DNA of 34,930 nucleotides from Paludibacteraceae bacterium (GTDB lineage Bacteria; Bacteroidota; Bacteroidia; Bacteroidales; Paludibacteraceae). Location: NCBI GenBank assembly GCA_017550335.1, contig JAFZPM010000023.1, positions 1 to 34,930 of the forward strand, given 5' to 3'. Numbering within the stretch: the first letter of the stretch is position 1; each line of letters opens with the position of its first letter. The notes under the pieces were generated by a model, which had not been told where the DNA came from, ran no database searches, and was given only the letters and a program-made list of their open reading frames with translations. Positions 27,001 through 33,548 of the stretch are shown here, in pieces. The translations under genes and the position numbers were made by a program.

Positions 27001-28453
27001 CAATGCTTATACTGCGGATTTCATCAACATTGAAGGGGCAAATGACAAAGAGTACGTTCCTAAGGCCGTATCTGTCGCTACCAAATACCGAAGAATAACG
27101 ACTGATGGGGAATACACGAGTCGTAGCAACGAACTGACAATATCCATTAGACCATTGCCGTCTGTTCTTGACATCGTTACGAATTACAGCGATTCCGAGA
27201 TGGATGAGATGGGGCTAGAACATACGCGTTCAAGTGCGTCGAAAACAGAATCATTGCCTATGTCTTTGAAGAATAGCGCATTCAATGTGGATAAGATATA
27301 TTGGCAAAAAAGCTACGATGCCAAGGAATGGCATACCGTGGAAATTGAGGAATACAACAATAGTGACTTATATGAAATAGACGTGGAAGATCTGTCTCCT
27401 GTGGTCTATTATCGATTCATCGGAGAGAGCTCGTGTGGAGCTGACACCAGCAAGTCTTTTGTCGTGAAAACGGACTTTGCTCCGATTATTACCGACAATG
27501 AGCTGATATTGACAGACACCGTATGTGCGGGAGATGAATATGTGAGAATTGCCTATCGTGATCCGAAATCAGAAATGTACGAATACTCGTATAGCATAAA
27601 TTCCAATTTGTATGGCCGTATTTATAGAGTAAACAGTTCTGTGCCAGATGAGGATGTTCCTAATGTTGCTGTTCAAATATCTGAAGACGAACCTGTGAAT
27701 GATGGCATTGTCATTTCTTGGCCAAGAGAATCGTTTGATGTTACTATCACAAGACGTTTCATTGCGACTGGAGCTACATCGAAGAAGACAGTACATTTTG
27801 AAGTGGTTCATCTCTCTGCGTCGTTCAAATATAATGTGGATGGAGTTGCAGAGCATAACATGGGGGGACGACTCAATAGTGTCAGACTCAACCAAGGAAG
27901 CAAGGTGCTCTTCTCTGCTGATGCGACGAGTGATAGAGGTGCCTCTTCCATTTCCTACAAATGGCAGTTAATCAGGCCTCTCAACCCTGAATATTATGCT
28001 GAGTTTGGCGGAAGCGTAGGCATAGAAGGTTTGACCAGCCGATTGCAGAATCCGACATGCTTCTTTTACAATGCTGGTACTTACAGGGTGCAACTGGAAG
28101 TGACGGATGGTGTGTGCAAGTCCGTGATGGCGGACTCCGCCTTGTATATAGATAAGAACACGGTACGTTCCTATCTGGTTGGGGCGGCATTCGCGGACGG
28201 CGACGAACCAATCGACTTCCAAATGCCGGAAGTCGCCTCCTACGTGGATGTGTATCCGTCTGTGGTCGAGTCTTCCTTGGAGATCGTCACCAACGCTAAG
28301 GATATCCTCCCTTATGAGGTGATCGACGAGACTGGTTTGAAGATGGCGAAAGGAAAGGTGTCTGGACACGAGAGAATCGACGCCTCTTCATGGTGCAGCG
28401 GCCTTTATATCGTTCATGTGAATGGACAGATCTTTAAGGTTCTTAAGAGGTAG
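18047..28453 (+). CDS. Giant T9SS-secreted multi-Ig-like surface protein
   Basis: 3,468 aa from the ATG at 18047; the frame opens earlier inside the lipoprotein gene, but this ATG precedes the signal peptide MKTLRYIMLVAMMVTSLSLNA. The body is a chain of more than a dozen Ig-like modules. Each tends to open with a C-x-G motif (for example DFCYGD, TICYDE, IVCYGD, TVCAGD) and carries a YxWQ strand (near residues 385, 730, 1750, 2311, 2420, 2610 and 2975). A PKD-like domain (about 3260-3370) precedes the T9SS type A sorting domain (about 3395-3468; VDVYPSVVESSLEIV, VIDETG, GLYIVHVNGQ, FKVLKR). It is probably an adhesin or filament-like surface protein released or anchored through T9SS. Module sequences are diverged, so this is not a recent tandem expansion. 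Confidence 0.9.
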   Translation: MKTLRYIMLVAMMVTSLSLNAEDFPGAENFFSIRLNCSAVHVPAKIVWKQGMPVGVSISDNPVRVLSDVEEARSYDVITLKRNGYIFSYAGLGGHGASGRLIEKMIYSVNGSEWQSLLTESFYDTQNCPTVTDGFHLEPIPAKSCEVRLSDIVNESDFDGKDYCTVRFRAYMYVNVHTRSDNCTDHLKNICSEIVTLKVYKCDGGLIQADNEYHSSTSTEDEIYHIYAEDDGDGLKISNREDPTVYSNESQSWLWNVWDKSQEKNCVVAEVKKRVMSQYDYGVNVSYRQLIECPELGLSDENGENLKAGSEFYIDRVTYKNGNINCPSNKLHFKVYPAVKLPGFSRQIDTIVCEKKDGTETSDECFIIEGSEVGVPDGFDSGSYGISYQWEYKAGNQNWIDLPFSTNAFATNELSNYSVSYGQKERFLYLKKEELKKGVTYKFRQKAVLTSFGGRTLYATGGYSEVTLNVYNSIKESDFVMDRMPIVCQGSAADTAINIVFEPMSDKSSYSIRDSESDKNGFRYDISISGLPDGDVKNTLNAESCRYPFTYNVLNDVAVRINVTDGCGSTVTLNDTILVKKRPTMSLSMIEGANCLVSTLNGKVYIAVAQGQRTALVSINGSDEDYAQSKYYVSLGKMDENGEVSYGDWFIINKVNGYSIQPSTCSHIKFKKELNGCESDEVYCEIQDCEKWINNIGIGSMKVTEYRICKGEGNPAILNSQLVGAYGEESYSYSWKYSKDSIIWFPIEGQNEKNLPENIINVDSDTFYIVREVTSTMGLTQISNASNCVMIMKYHTPSIRALVNGTAQNEWKFCYGERIKFTIEDISPNGISENGEKYYNICRRDAENRYHAINSSWSNGLKDQVLELTRDTTLYGAVAMCGDTIYTDAIVITVGKRLDDFKESLGACKVKGDSVLVTLPEKEGFSYNFIYGGNPYPPTTKSIYVKLPEAGNAYYTIVVSHGECSVSVEKEVIAEEMQERLTQHPLILEEELVDGKVCAGVGATIKSETLDDRQEDMVYTWYEDGNKMKGTTSLYSYVPSQAGHTNTIVRQTDYYVRGSVSKELCMTKFDTIQISTIAPVKLGASSLSGTDFCYGDSILLNVGKASGGSGKGYEYNVYRKNDSRNYSKWVTRADNFSSDNYLVKDAVYADGIYSVVVQDKFCGGSLYSDSVSIGHFNVNKNEAFGLNSSKMFIEESELEGGKSANVILTSPEIDEWLSTSNESVMLTYTMNGGGDSTVKYVKGSGFVVPVGEDDFVDGVLKIAATKGVGDCKHTAYAEIFYSKGFGAQPWVKCLESENDNIVEGCRNAQVHLYVDSLNMPTYNDGVIDLGRVQYQWYKMGEQTVVQLGGATRSSYAAVVGDSSSYRCQIIYDVEGTGKNLKRVYSTTYIVKPIEIAKIGSVYFGKNGTFSKTACAGASDLFTLDSDVKANAKTTKMVWESSTDGENWSELSNVGSSITGATTASCQVNADVWSNMGIKTVYFRLRVYNSECGETMYSDNTIVLRIEDRPKMELSKVRLDGNGVIEESLKSLSFYTYRDEKFKYNWSYGNNENFETADIYTIKNEKGFVAGTDSIFVYKENENGCLSDTATYKFRLYNVLSGEWIKSSTNLICIGTDPVEMTIVSIKGGTENVDDYKVEWQYRTHQMTSFDVITEDKHTPFVLESEDPITQHAYGARAHISFYNVTDSFDVRAVISCDNFPGSDLIMPVQKVKTVPRLEKGWINANTATICYDEAFVYIDGEPAMGGSGSYKYQWQKSEDNENWIDVTEQTSYAFIGRVEQPIYRLQNTTYFRRITRDEVCRMNVDTSRTKTVLVLPKVEMPANVVNFYPAVMSGERVVFQPNYTEYDYVWNKLGELGVEDTTYGVESYGRYESKPLYENTSYRLKVRYQNIPHCESDWDTVSVGVLQASGVELFFENHLSDENRYDANGDYWICSGGEVGMVRASGTNNSAKHQWMYGVNGSDLQKMYYEDGRAADGETVNADECQKIANAVKNTETKAPATKYVSFCRVDTFVVSGRNIAVPSDTIKVYIVPQLTLSADVWYLGDSIAGQLTTSRRSYCVNEAPQNIVRSVSDNVSDFWISRKIGPHLYDSHRDNDSLRISWEYLERRNSNEWIKVKEVGVTDYLSVGTFDLGDYVENPSGTYQVRSTLSDGCSSVSSNIVSLYWSDVRLENEPVRVYTVLDDDRVLTKGIEVGDSVILQCGTNEYPCFWFIDEKCTDTLVAGNRTCSFILDGKILKHLMSDPHIYLKRYDEVTGCMSSATAITISFGNKSYGGKIGSSQTVCQGEGFNGLSNRILASGNYLYPLEGKMNFTYSWQYTTDIDMGLWIGVNGNSSPNLSAEKVDSIVNLLNESEYWFRRVATNDSGRYTYSDTVRLSYFDSLKPGVVRLSGGVSAFCETNDMPYISTTSPQGGHTYNNDYRYQWQISVNGGEYNTIISSTIDSFNLGHMDMDTLDRGVNNIIGVRCAFSDLCGIAYSNELMLTLYRTNEAPGIYEDNVCGADTVVVRVEREEIEKKYIWMAYDSEGQPSWDRQDVDYRKLYRAWENENDIIQYSVHSVDVETGCESSPIFFNIDSLPHLTQADPTVDSIVCYGDISTIIGGEVSGGTGEKKFQWQYSYDEKFWESDPYGTASDYVTSKATLPRWFRRIVADECYSDTSAIVLIRPVDKLEFRKGDLVFNDHKCALRVILLDCTDSIRSSYTSADSWEFYSNGEYAFSRQFGSLSALEGFDGEKITYQISHVRDYDGLVCKSEPVEVTLYNSPDVTENLITANDPVQCNGRLVNVKSSVLEANYHGGEDLNDILTAKWFVSKDGAVWNEQSAQSVNSFSFRVNDTMRVMRVVNNGCVDDTSNIVTIFGQPVEPYDYANNLSMEVASDMRDSSITINIVDGKNFSEGYYFLGDGVLPRVEGNVVALPYKTETYKDSLLQLLAISDICVNPYDINPLRGGVISFDGETMLCGGGEIPAIVATDVEGGYGNYKYQWQYSNAYTADFINIEGANDKEYVPKAVSVATKYRRITTDGEYTSRSNELTISIRPLPSVLDIVTNYSDSEMDEMGLEHTRSSASKTESLPMSLKNSAFNVDKIYWQKSYDAKEWHTVEIEEYNNSDLYEIDVEDLSPVVYYRFIGESSCGADTSKSFVVKTDFAPIITDNELILTDTVCAGDEYVRIAYRDPKSEMYEYSYSINSNLYGRIYRVNSSVPDEDVPNVAVQISEDEPVNDGIVISWPRESFDVTITRRFIATGATSKKTVHFEVVHLSASFKYNVDGVAEHNMGGRLNSVRLNQGSKVLFSADATSDRGASSISYKWQLIRPLNPEYYAEFGGSVGIEGLTSRLQNPTCFFYNAGTYRVQLEVTDGVCKSVMADSALYIDKNTVRSYLVGAAFADGDEPIDFQMPEVASYVDVYPSVVESSLEIVTNAKDILPYEVIDETGLKMAKGKVSGHERIDASSWCSGLYIVHVNGQIFKVLKR

Positions 28454-28475
28454 GACATCGCTCCAAATCATAGAT

Positions 28476-28513
28476 GAACGTCTTCGCTCCTTGGGGTGAA
28501 GACGTTCTTTTTT
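28476..28513 (+). terminator. Terminator of the surface-protein operon
   Basis: GAACGTCTTC (28476-28485) pairs perfectly with GAAGACGTTC (28498-28507) around a 12-nt loop, followed by six T. Confidence 0.9.
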
Positions 28514-28694
28514 GCGTGCTTTGCTTGTTGCCGCCGACTCTCATTCCCCTGTTGTATGACCTTTGCCCAAGGATTCTTTCCTTTTGGTGCTTGTGACATT
28601 GTTGTGGATGAATATGTCTTTCCTCTGGATTCCGAATTGTCTTAAGGTGCTTTCTATGGTTCCATTTGTCGTGACAATGGGGCTCAATAATAGG

Positions 28695-28728
28695 GAACGC
28701 CCTCAATCAGCAATGATTGAAGGCGTTC
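28695..28728. other. Stem-loop at the 3' end of module copy 2
   Basis: GAACGCCCTCAATCA (28695-28709) pairs with TGATTGAAGGCGTTC (28714-28728) with one C-A mismatch and a 4-nt loop. There is no T-run on either side. It lies 36 bp beyond the stop of the minus-strand gene at 28764 and may form its transcript end. Nothing else supportable lies in 28514-28763. Confidence 0.5.
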
Positions 28729-28763
28729 TCTAATCGTTTGTCGCTTGTTGAAGGTGGAGGATT

Positions 28764-30257
28764 TTACAACGAGTGCCCTTTCCTCTTCGGAGTGTTCTTC
28801 TGCTTCGGCACTGCCAACTTCTCTGTCTGTGCTTGTGTCTTCGCAGGCGGGGAAAGTCTGCCCACCGCACCCGAGACGATGCAGTTCAGGTCTTTGTCCA
28901 GCTTCACGTGTGTCTGTTTGTGGGCGACTGTCTCACCGTTCAGGAGACGTTTCCGTTCTGTGTCGCCGAGCCCCATTTTGTCCAGCGTGGCGTTGAGGCT
29001 CTCCTTGGGTTGAGCGAGGAAGAGGTTCGCCTTGTCTCCCATCATCAGCAGTTTGGCTATGCCGCCGTCCTTCATCGTCAGCGGCTCGGTCAGTTTGCCG
29101 TTTTGTGCGGAGCGGATCTTTTGGACGGCTGCTTCCGTGAAGAGCTCATCCAACCTGTATTCCTTCTGCTTACCGTCTGTCGTCGGCAGGGCGATGCGCT
29201 CCAGGACTTGGAAATTACGGGGCTGCAGTTCCTGTTCAGCCATCACCTTTTTGCACTCCTTGTTGATGCGGTTGATGTTCATGACGTCCACCAGGTCCTG
29301 TCCTTTCACGTCGATGTCGTTTCTGGGTTTCGATTCGTCGTAGCCGTCTATTTTCTTGAAGAGGTTCTGTGCCACCGACTCCGCCTTGTCCACGTCCACG
29401 ACCGTCACCACGTTGAGGTTCGCCCGTTCCAGCACGTTGTCCGCCGTTTTTTTTGAGGAGATCTCCGTCTTCACATTGCCCAGCACCAGCACGTTCTCCC
29501 CGCTCTCCCTGCATTTTATCTCTGCGGCGAGCCTGCGGTTCAGATCGTCGTAGAGGGGAGAGGGGACTTTGCCGATTTCCTCAACAGAATCTCTAATGTC
29601 AACATTAAGTTGCGCAATCTTAACATCTAGCTTTTTTAGATTCTTTTTCGCTAACTCCACATCCTCTTGCCTAGGTGAATTTCGGATGATGTCCAACGTG
29701 TCTAGCTTTGCTCTTTGGGTGCAGAACAGGTTGCGGCGCAATTGGAGTTGATTGTGTCGTAATTTAATCGAATCATAATCCGACCTTCCTATCTTGTTGT
29801 TATCCAGAAATATAGATGTGTTCCCGTTCTTAAATGTAGTGAGAACTAAATTTTTTTCTTCAACAAGGGCTGTGAAGTGTTTTTCGGGGATATAGCATTG
29901 GATCATTCCTCCCACTCCGTATGCAGTGTTTTCCTCAGTTCTCCCCATTTCCACTTCTATGTCCTTCCCAAGTTTGAATATAGCCACTTCATTCCTATAG
30001 GTGTACTCTTCCGTTTCCCTGTTCTTGTGTGGCGCAATTTGGAGCATTTGATTGAGCAATATGTCATTCCCGGAAACTTTTTCAAGTTCACTTTTCGGGA
30101 AAAGGTACTCACATGGCCGCATCTTCCCGTTCTTGTCGTATGAGACAAGTGCACAAAGTTCCGCTCCTGCCTTTAACACAACTTTTTCATACGAGTCTAT
30201 GCCCGCATACTTGTCGGTTCCTTGCCATTCCGAGGCAGATTTTATGTTTTCTTCCAT
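28764..30257 (-). CDS. Large protein of the duplicated two-gene module, copy 2 (function unknown)
   Basis: 497 aa, paralogue of 14153-15685. Residues 1-80 are close to copy 1, about 80-168 are only moderately similar, and 171 to about 463 are nearly identical, apart from a replaced coiled-coil-like segment (DVKIAQLNVDIRDSVEEIG). The C-terminal tail differs in the linker but keeps the basic ending KRKGHSL. The pattern suggests gene conversion or recombination that keeps the C-terminal half uniform while the 80-170 region diverges. It lies 14 nt downstream of the small gene at 30272. Confidence 0.85.
   Translation of the reverse strand: MEENIKSASEWQGTDKYAGIDSYEKVVLKAGAELCALVSYDKNGKMRPCEYLFPKSELEKVSGNDILLNQMLQIAPHKNRETEEYTYRNEVAIFKLGKDIEVEMGRTEENTAYGVGGMIQCYIPEKHFTALVEEKNLVLTTFKNGNTSIFLDNNKIGRSDYDSIKLRHNQLQLRRNLFCTQRAKLDTLDIIRNSPRQEDVELAKKNLKKLDVKIAQLNVDIRDSVEEIGKVPSPLYDDLNRRLAAEIKCRESGENVLVLGNVKTEISSKKTADNVLERANLNVVTVVDVDKAESVAQNLFKKIDGYDESKPRNDIDVKGQDLVDVMNINRINKECKKVMAEQELQPRNFQVLERIALPTTDGKQKEYRLDELFTEAAVQKIRSAQNGKLTEPLTMKDGGIAKLLMMGDKANLFLAQPKESLNATLDKMGLGDTERKRLLNGETVAHKQTHVKLDKDLNCIVSGAVGRLSPPAKTQAQTEKLAVPKQKNTPKRKGHSL
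28831..29750 (-). repeat. 920-bp direct repeat, right copy
   Basis: Same orientation as 14244-15163 and colinear with it at offset 14,587. The two copies enclose the surface-protein operon and the small gene of module copy 1. Confidence 0.9.
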
Positions 30258-30271
30258 AGTTTTTTATGTAT

Positions 30272-30814
30272 TTAACTCCAACAAACATCATCAGGCATTT
30301 CACGCAATCGTTTTATATCTTCATCTGTTAAATTTCTATATTTAATCGAGATAGATATGTCTGGGTCATGCATCAGACAAATATTCGAGCTGAAAGTTCC
30401 CCAATCCGTGTCATAGTCGTTATCGTACTTCTCCGAATCTATGTTGGATGAATTTAAGCCAACTTCACGCATTAGAAATTCATCATGCATCTTTTTGACA
30501 TCAAATGCGGCTTCCTTCCAATTCTCATCATATGGTCTTTCGTAAAATTCATAGGCGTCATTCGATACCAATTCGATTTCTCTTACGCAATCATGTCTTC
30601 CTCCCACGAAAATGGTCATGTACATGTCGCAGCCATTGATGTTGATTGGTTTGAAGCTAAATAGAGGATCATCCATCTTGAACTCATTGTCCTTAATCAG
30701 ATACTCCGAGTTGAACAACCCCGACTTCTGGAACTCCTCCCTGGTCATGAAAGGGTGCACTTCCCAGCCTTTTTCGGCGTCGATGACGAATTTCCCTGTT
30801 TTTAGGTCTAACAT
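30272..30814 (-). CDS. Small protein of the duplicated two-gene module, copy 2 (function unknown)
   Basis: 180 aa. Nearly identical to copy 3 (31198-31740) and more distant from copy 1 in the middle section. It keeps the LDLKTGKFVIDAEKGWEVHPF start and WGTFSSNICLMHDPDISI near the end, and ends in DDVCWS like copy 3. AGGAGG precedes the ATG by five nt. First gene of the operon with 28764-30257. Confidence 0.88.
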   Translation of the reverse strand: MLDLKTGKFVIDAEKGWEVHPFMTREEFQKSGLFNSEYLIKDNEFKMDDPLFSFKPININGCDMYMTIFVGGRHDCVREIELVSNDAYEFYERPYDENWKEAAFDVKKMHDEFLMREVGLNSSNIDSEKYDNDYDTDWGTFSSNICLMHDPDISISIKYRNLTDEDIKRLREMPDDVCWS

Positions 30815-30842
30815 ATAGCCTCCTTTTTTAATTGTTTATTTG

Positions 30843-30893
30843 CAAATATAAAAAACAATCCTTTAAATGCCAAAATTAATGTGTTAAAAATAC
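30843..30893 (-). promoter_or_regulatory. Module promoter, copy 2, with upstream element
   Basis: Minus strand TTTG (30871-30874), 20 nt, TATATTTG (30843-30850), with GTATTTTTAACAC at 30881-30893. The element overlaps the last codons of the truncated large gene. Confidence 0.8.
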
Positions 30894-31183
30894 AATTTAT
30901 AATATGGGGTATGGTCTATCGCAATAGTTATCTTCAATACCGTCTTTGGATTTCTCCAAGGTGCAATTTGTAGCATCTGATTCAGTAACACATCATCGTC
31001 TTTGACGATTTCAAGCGCGTTTTTAGGAAAAAGATAGTTACAGGGACACATCTCCCCATTCCTATATGAGACTAGGGCGCACATCTCTGTCCCCGCCTTC
31101 AATACTACCTCTTCATACGAATCTATGCCCGCATATTTGTCGGTTCCTTGCCATTCCGAGGCGGATTTCAGGTTTTCTTCCAT
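30884..31183 (-). pseudogene. Truncated large module gene, copy 3
   Basis: 99 codons from the ATG at 31183, 14 nt after the small gene. Residues 1 to about 80 match the N-terminus of the large proteins (SASEWQGTDKYAGIDSYEEVV). The segment FPKNALEIVKDDDVLLN is like copy 1 at 14153, not its neighbour copy 2. After APW the sequence loses similarity and runs into the promoter region of copy 2, stopping inside the conserved upstream element. It is probably a remnant left by the tandem duplication; a short functional product cannot be excluded. Confidence 0.75.
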
Positions 31184-31197
31184 AGTATTTCTGTTTT

Positions 31198-31740
31198 TTA
31201 ACTCCAACATACATCATCGGGAATCTCATCCAACCGTTTCATATCTTCTTCTGTTAGATTGTCATAACTTATGGTGATTGAAATGTCTGGGTCGTGCATC
31301 AGACAAATATTCGAGCTGAAAGTGCCCCAATCCGTGTCATAGTCGTTATCGTACTTCTCCGAATCTATGTTGGATGAATTTAAGCCAACTTCACGCATTA
31401 GAAATTCATCATGCATCTTTTTGACGTCAAATGCGGCCTCTCTCCAATTCTCGTCATATGGTCTATTATAGAATTCGTAGGCGTCTTCCGATACCAATTC
31501 GATTTCTCTTACGCAATCATGACTTCCTCCAACGAAAATGGTCATGCACATGTCGCACCCATTCATATTAATCGGTTTGAAGCAAAAGAATGGGTCATCC
31601 ATGCTAAATTTAGGGTCCTTAATCAAATACTCCGAGTTGAACAACCCCGACTTCTGGAACTCCTCCCTGGTCATGAAAGGGTGCACTTCCCAGCCTTTTT
31701 CGGCGTCGATGACGAATTTCCCTGTTTTTAGGTCTAACAT
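31198..31740 (-). CDS. Small protein of the duplicated two-gene module, copy 3 (function unknown)
   Basis: 180 aa, intact although its partner gene is truncated. It differs from copy 2 mainly at about residues 43-55, around 105 and near the C-terminus. Survival of the small gene without a full partner would fit an immunity-like or otherwise independent role (inference). The promoter, upstream element and AGGAGG site are all kept. Confidence 0.88.
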   Translation of the reverse strand: MLDLKTGKFVIDAEKGWEVHPFMTREEFQKSGLFNSEYLIKDPKFSMDDPFFCFKPINMNGCDMCMTIFVGGSHDCVREIELVSEDAYEFYNRPYDENWREAAFDVKKMHDEFLMREVGLNSSNIDSEKYDNDYDTDWGTFSSNICLMHDPDISITISYDNLTEEDMKRLDEIPDDVCWS

Positions 31741-31780
31741 ATAGCCTCCTTTTTTAATTGTTATTTGACTTTGTTTCGTG

Positions 31781-31831
31781 CAAATATAAGATAAAAATCT
31801 TTTGTTCGCAATTATTTTGTGTTAAAAATAC
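31781..31831 (-). promoter_or_regulatory. Module promoter, copy 3, with upstream element
   Basis: Minus strand TTG (31809-31811), 20 nt, TATATTTG (31781-31788), with GTATTTTTAACAC at 31819-31831. Confidence 0.8.
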
Positions 31832-31944
31832 TATATTTTATAGATTGATGGTGGTGGAGTCTTGTTTTTTCTTTTTTTAGACCAACTATTCTGAGAGTAG
31901 ATGTGGGTCCAAGTATTCTGTGTTATAGGGGTGTCATCATAATT

Positions 31945-31952
31945 TATCTTTG
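31945..31952 (+). promoter_or_regulatory. -7 box ahead of the putative glycoside hydrolase gene
   Basis: TATCTTTG on the plus strand with no good -33 box. The leader to the ATG at 32083 would be about 125 nt, AT-rich, without a recognised fold. Confidence 0.45.
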
Positions 31953-32082
31953 CCGCAAAAAATCCTTCCACTTGTTAGATATAGTCGGGAAAAATGATTA
32001 ATTTTACAAACATATAGAGATACATGGAGCGAGACATAATATGCTATACATGTTCTTTTGAATCAGGAATTTATATCAAGAT

Positions 32083-33519
32083 ATGAGCAGGGGAAAGATT
32101 TGTTTTCGAGGATTAGCCATTGCGGCTTTATCATATATGTTTGGTTGCGTAAACGGCGGCCATCAACCAATGGGAGAGGGTACAGGAACTTATGTGGGAG
32201 ACGACGTTGATTCTACCGTCATCGCCGTTACCGATTCCGTCGCTGCGGATTCGGTGAAGGTTGATGTTGACTCCGCACCTCCAGCATTGGAAAAAATACC
32301 ATTCTGCAAGGATTCCATATTAATACAGAGCCGAGGTGGAAGCCCGGACGGTTGTAAGCTGCTCATCCCTCCGATTAAGGTCAAGGGCATTTACATCACG
32401 GGTGCTATGGCGGGTACCAAGAACATGAAGAACCTTGTGGAATTGGTGGAGACGACGGAGATGAACGCTATCGTCCTCGACATCAAGAACGACGGTGGAA
32501 ATGTGACGTACAAGATGGATAACGCCCAAGCGCAGAATATCGGGGCCTGTGTACGCTACGTGAAGGACATGCCCGCGCTCCTAAAGGAACTCCATGAAAA
32601 GGGCATCTATGTCATTGGTCGTATCGTCTGCTTCAAAGACCCTATCCTGGCGAGGAAACGCCCTGATCTGGCGCTCTGCCAGCCTGACAGCACCCCTGTC
32701 ACGGACGGCAAGGGGAATCCTTGGGTGAACCCGTTCAAGAAGGGTGTGTGGGAGTATATATGCGACTTGGCGGAACAGGCTACTAAAGATGGTTTCGACG
32801 AAATCCAGTTCGACTATGTGCGTTTCCCTATCGGCAGCAGCGCCAATAAGGCGGTCTATGGTGTGGACCTCAACACATACTCCAAGGAACAGGGCTTGAC
32901 GGATTTCTTCTCCTACGTGGAGAAGAGGTTGCACAAGAAGAACATTATCTTCGGTGCGGACTTGTTCGGTACGGTCATCGGTAGCCCTACGGACAGGAAA
33001 AGTACGGGACAAGACTACGTGAAGATCGCCTCCATGACGGACAATATCTGCCCGATGGTCTACCCTTCGCACTATGCGTCAAGGACTTTTGGCTTGGATG
33101 TGCCGGACGCTCATCCGTACACGACCATTCTGAAGGCGATGCAGTTGTCGCAGGATGAATTGGCTAAGGATTCTCTTCCGAAGGCAAGGGTGAGGGCTTG
33201 GTTGCAATGCTTCTCCGCTCCGTGGGTCCCGGGGCATATCAACTATGGCAGCGCACAGGTGAAACAGCAGATCCAGGCTGTCTATGACGCCGGATACGAC
33301 GAGTGGATCCTTTGGAACGCATCCAACCGCTACGGTCAGGTGAAGGCTGCCCTCTCTAAGTCCAAAGCGCCTGCGGAGAGTGCCGCGAAGAAGGATACGA
33401 CCACTCCTGAGAAGTCGTTGGACTCGACCGCTACTCCAAACGCGAACACGAAAGCGGATAAGCCTGCCGAAGAGCCTCAGTCCACTTCGTCCGACTCCAT
33501 CCAGCAGACCGGCAATTGA
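32083..33519 (+). CDS. Putative glycoside hydrolase lipoprotein (DUF4015-like)
   Basis: 478 aa. A short signal sequence ends at Cys22 (SYMFGC), a plausible though imperfect lipobox. A Ser/Asp/Val-rich linker leads to a TIM-barrel-like domain (about 98-430) of the DUF4015 putative glycoside hydrolase family, with KGIYITGAMAG (101-111), VLDIKNDGG, GRIVCFKDP, the acidic motif DEIQFDYVRFP (about 239-249) and WLQCFSAPW. The acidic residues of that motif are the likely catalytic or sugar-binding ones (inference). The last 45 residues are a Lys/Thr/Ser/Ala-rich tail. The substrate is unknown; location is probably periplasmic or on the cell surface. Confidence 0.85.
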   Translation: MSRGKICFRGLAIAALSYMFGCVNGGHQPMGEGTGTYVGDDVDSTVIAVTDSVAADSVKVDVDSAPPALEKIPFCKDSILIQSRGGSPDGCKLLIPPIKVKGIYITGAMAGTKNMKNLVELVETTEMNAIVLDIKNDGGNVTYKMDNAQAQNIGACVRYVKDMPALLKELHEKGIYVIGRIVCFKDPILARKRPDLALCQPDSTPVTDGKGNPWVNPFKKGVWEYICDLAEQATKDGFDEIQFDYVRFPIGSSANKAVYGVDLNTYSKEQGLTDFFSYVEKRLHKKNIIFGADLFGTVIGSPTDRKSTGQDYVKIASMTDNICPMVYPSHYASRTFGLDVPDAHPYTTILKAMQLSQDELAKDSLPKARVRAWLQCFSAPWVPGHINYGSAQVKQQIQAVYDAGYDEWILWNASNRYGQVKAALSKSKAPAESAAKKDTTTPEKSLDSTATPNANTKADKPAEEPQSTSSDSIQQTGN

Positions 33520-33548
33520 TGCTTCGCCAGTGAAATAGAAAGTCCGAA

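Larger units (their letters stand above)
30272..31740 (-). repeat. 926-bp tandem duplication of module sequence
   Basis: Module copies 2 and 3 repeat at a constant 926-bp offset: the small genes (30272-30814 and 31198-31740) and the starts of the large genes (30257 and 31183). The leaders differ by a 12-bp indel. Confidence 0.85.

Noticed and set aside
28443..28706. Minus-strand frame rich in His, Lys and Arg after the giant gene
   Set aside because: It overlaps the end of the giant gene and its terminator on the other strand and resembles no protein family.
14244..29750. Composite transposon with the 920-bp repeats as insertion sequences
   Set aside because: The repeats lie inside cytoplasmic-type genes with no transposase motifs, terminal inverted repeats or target duplications seen.
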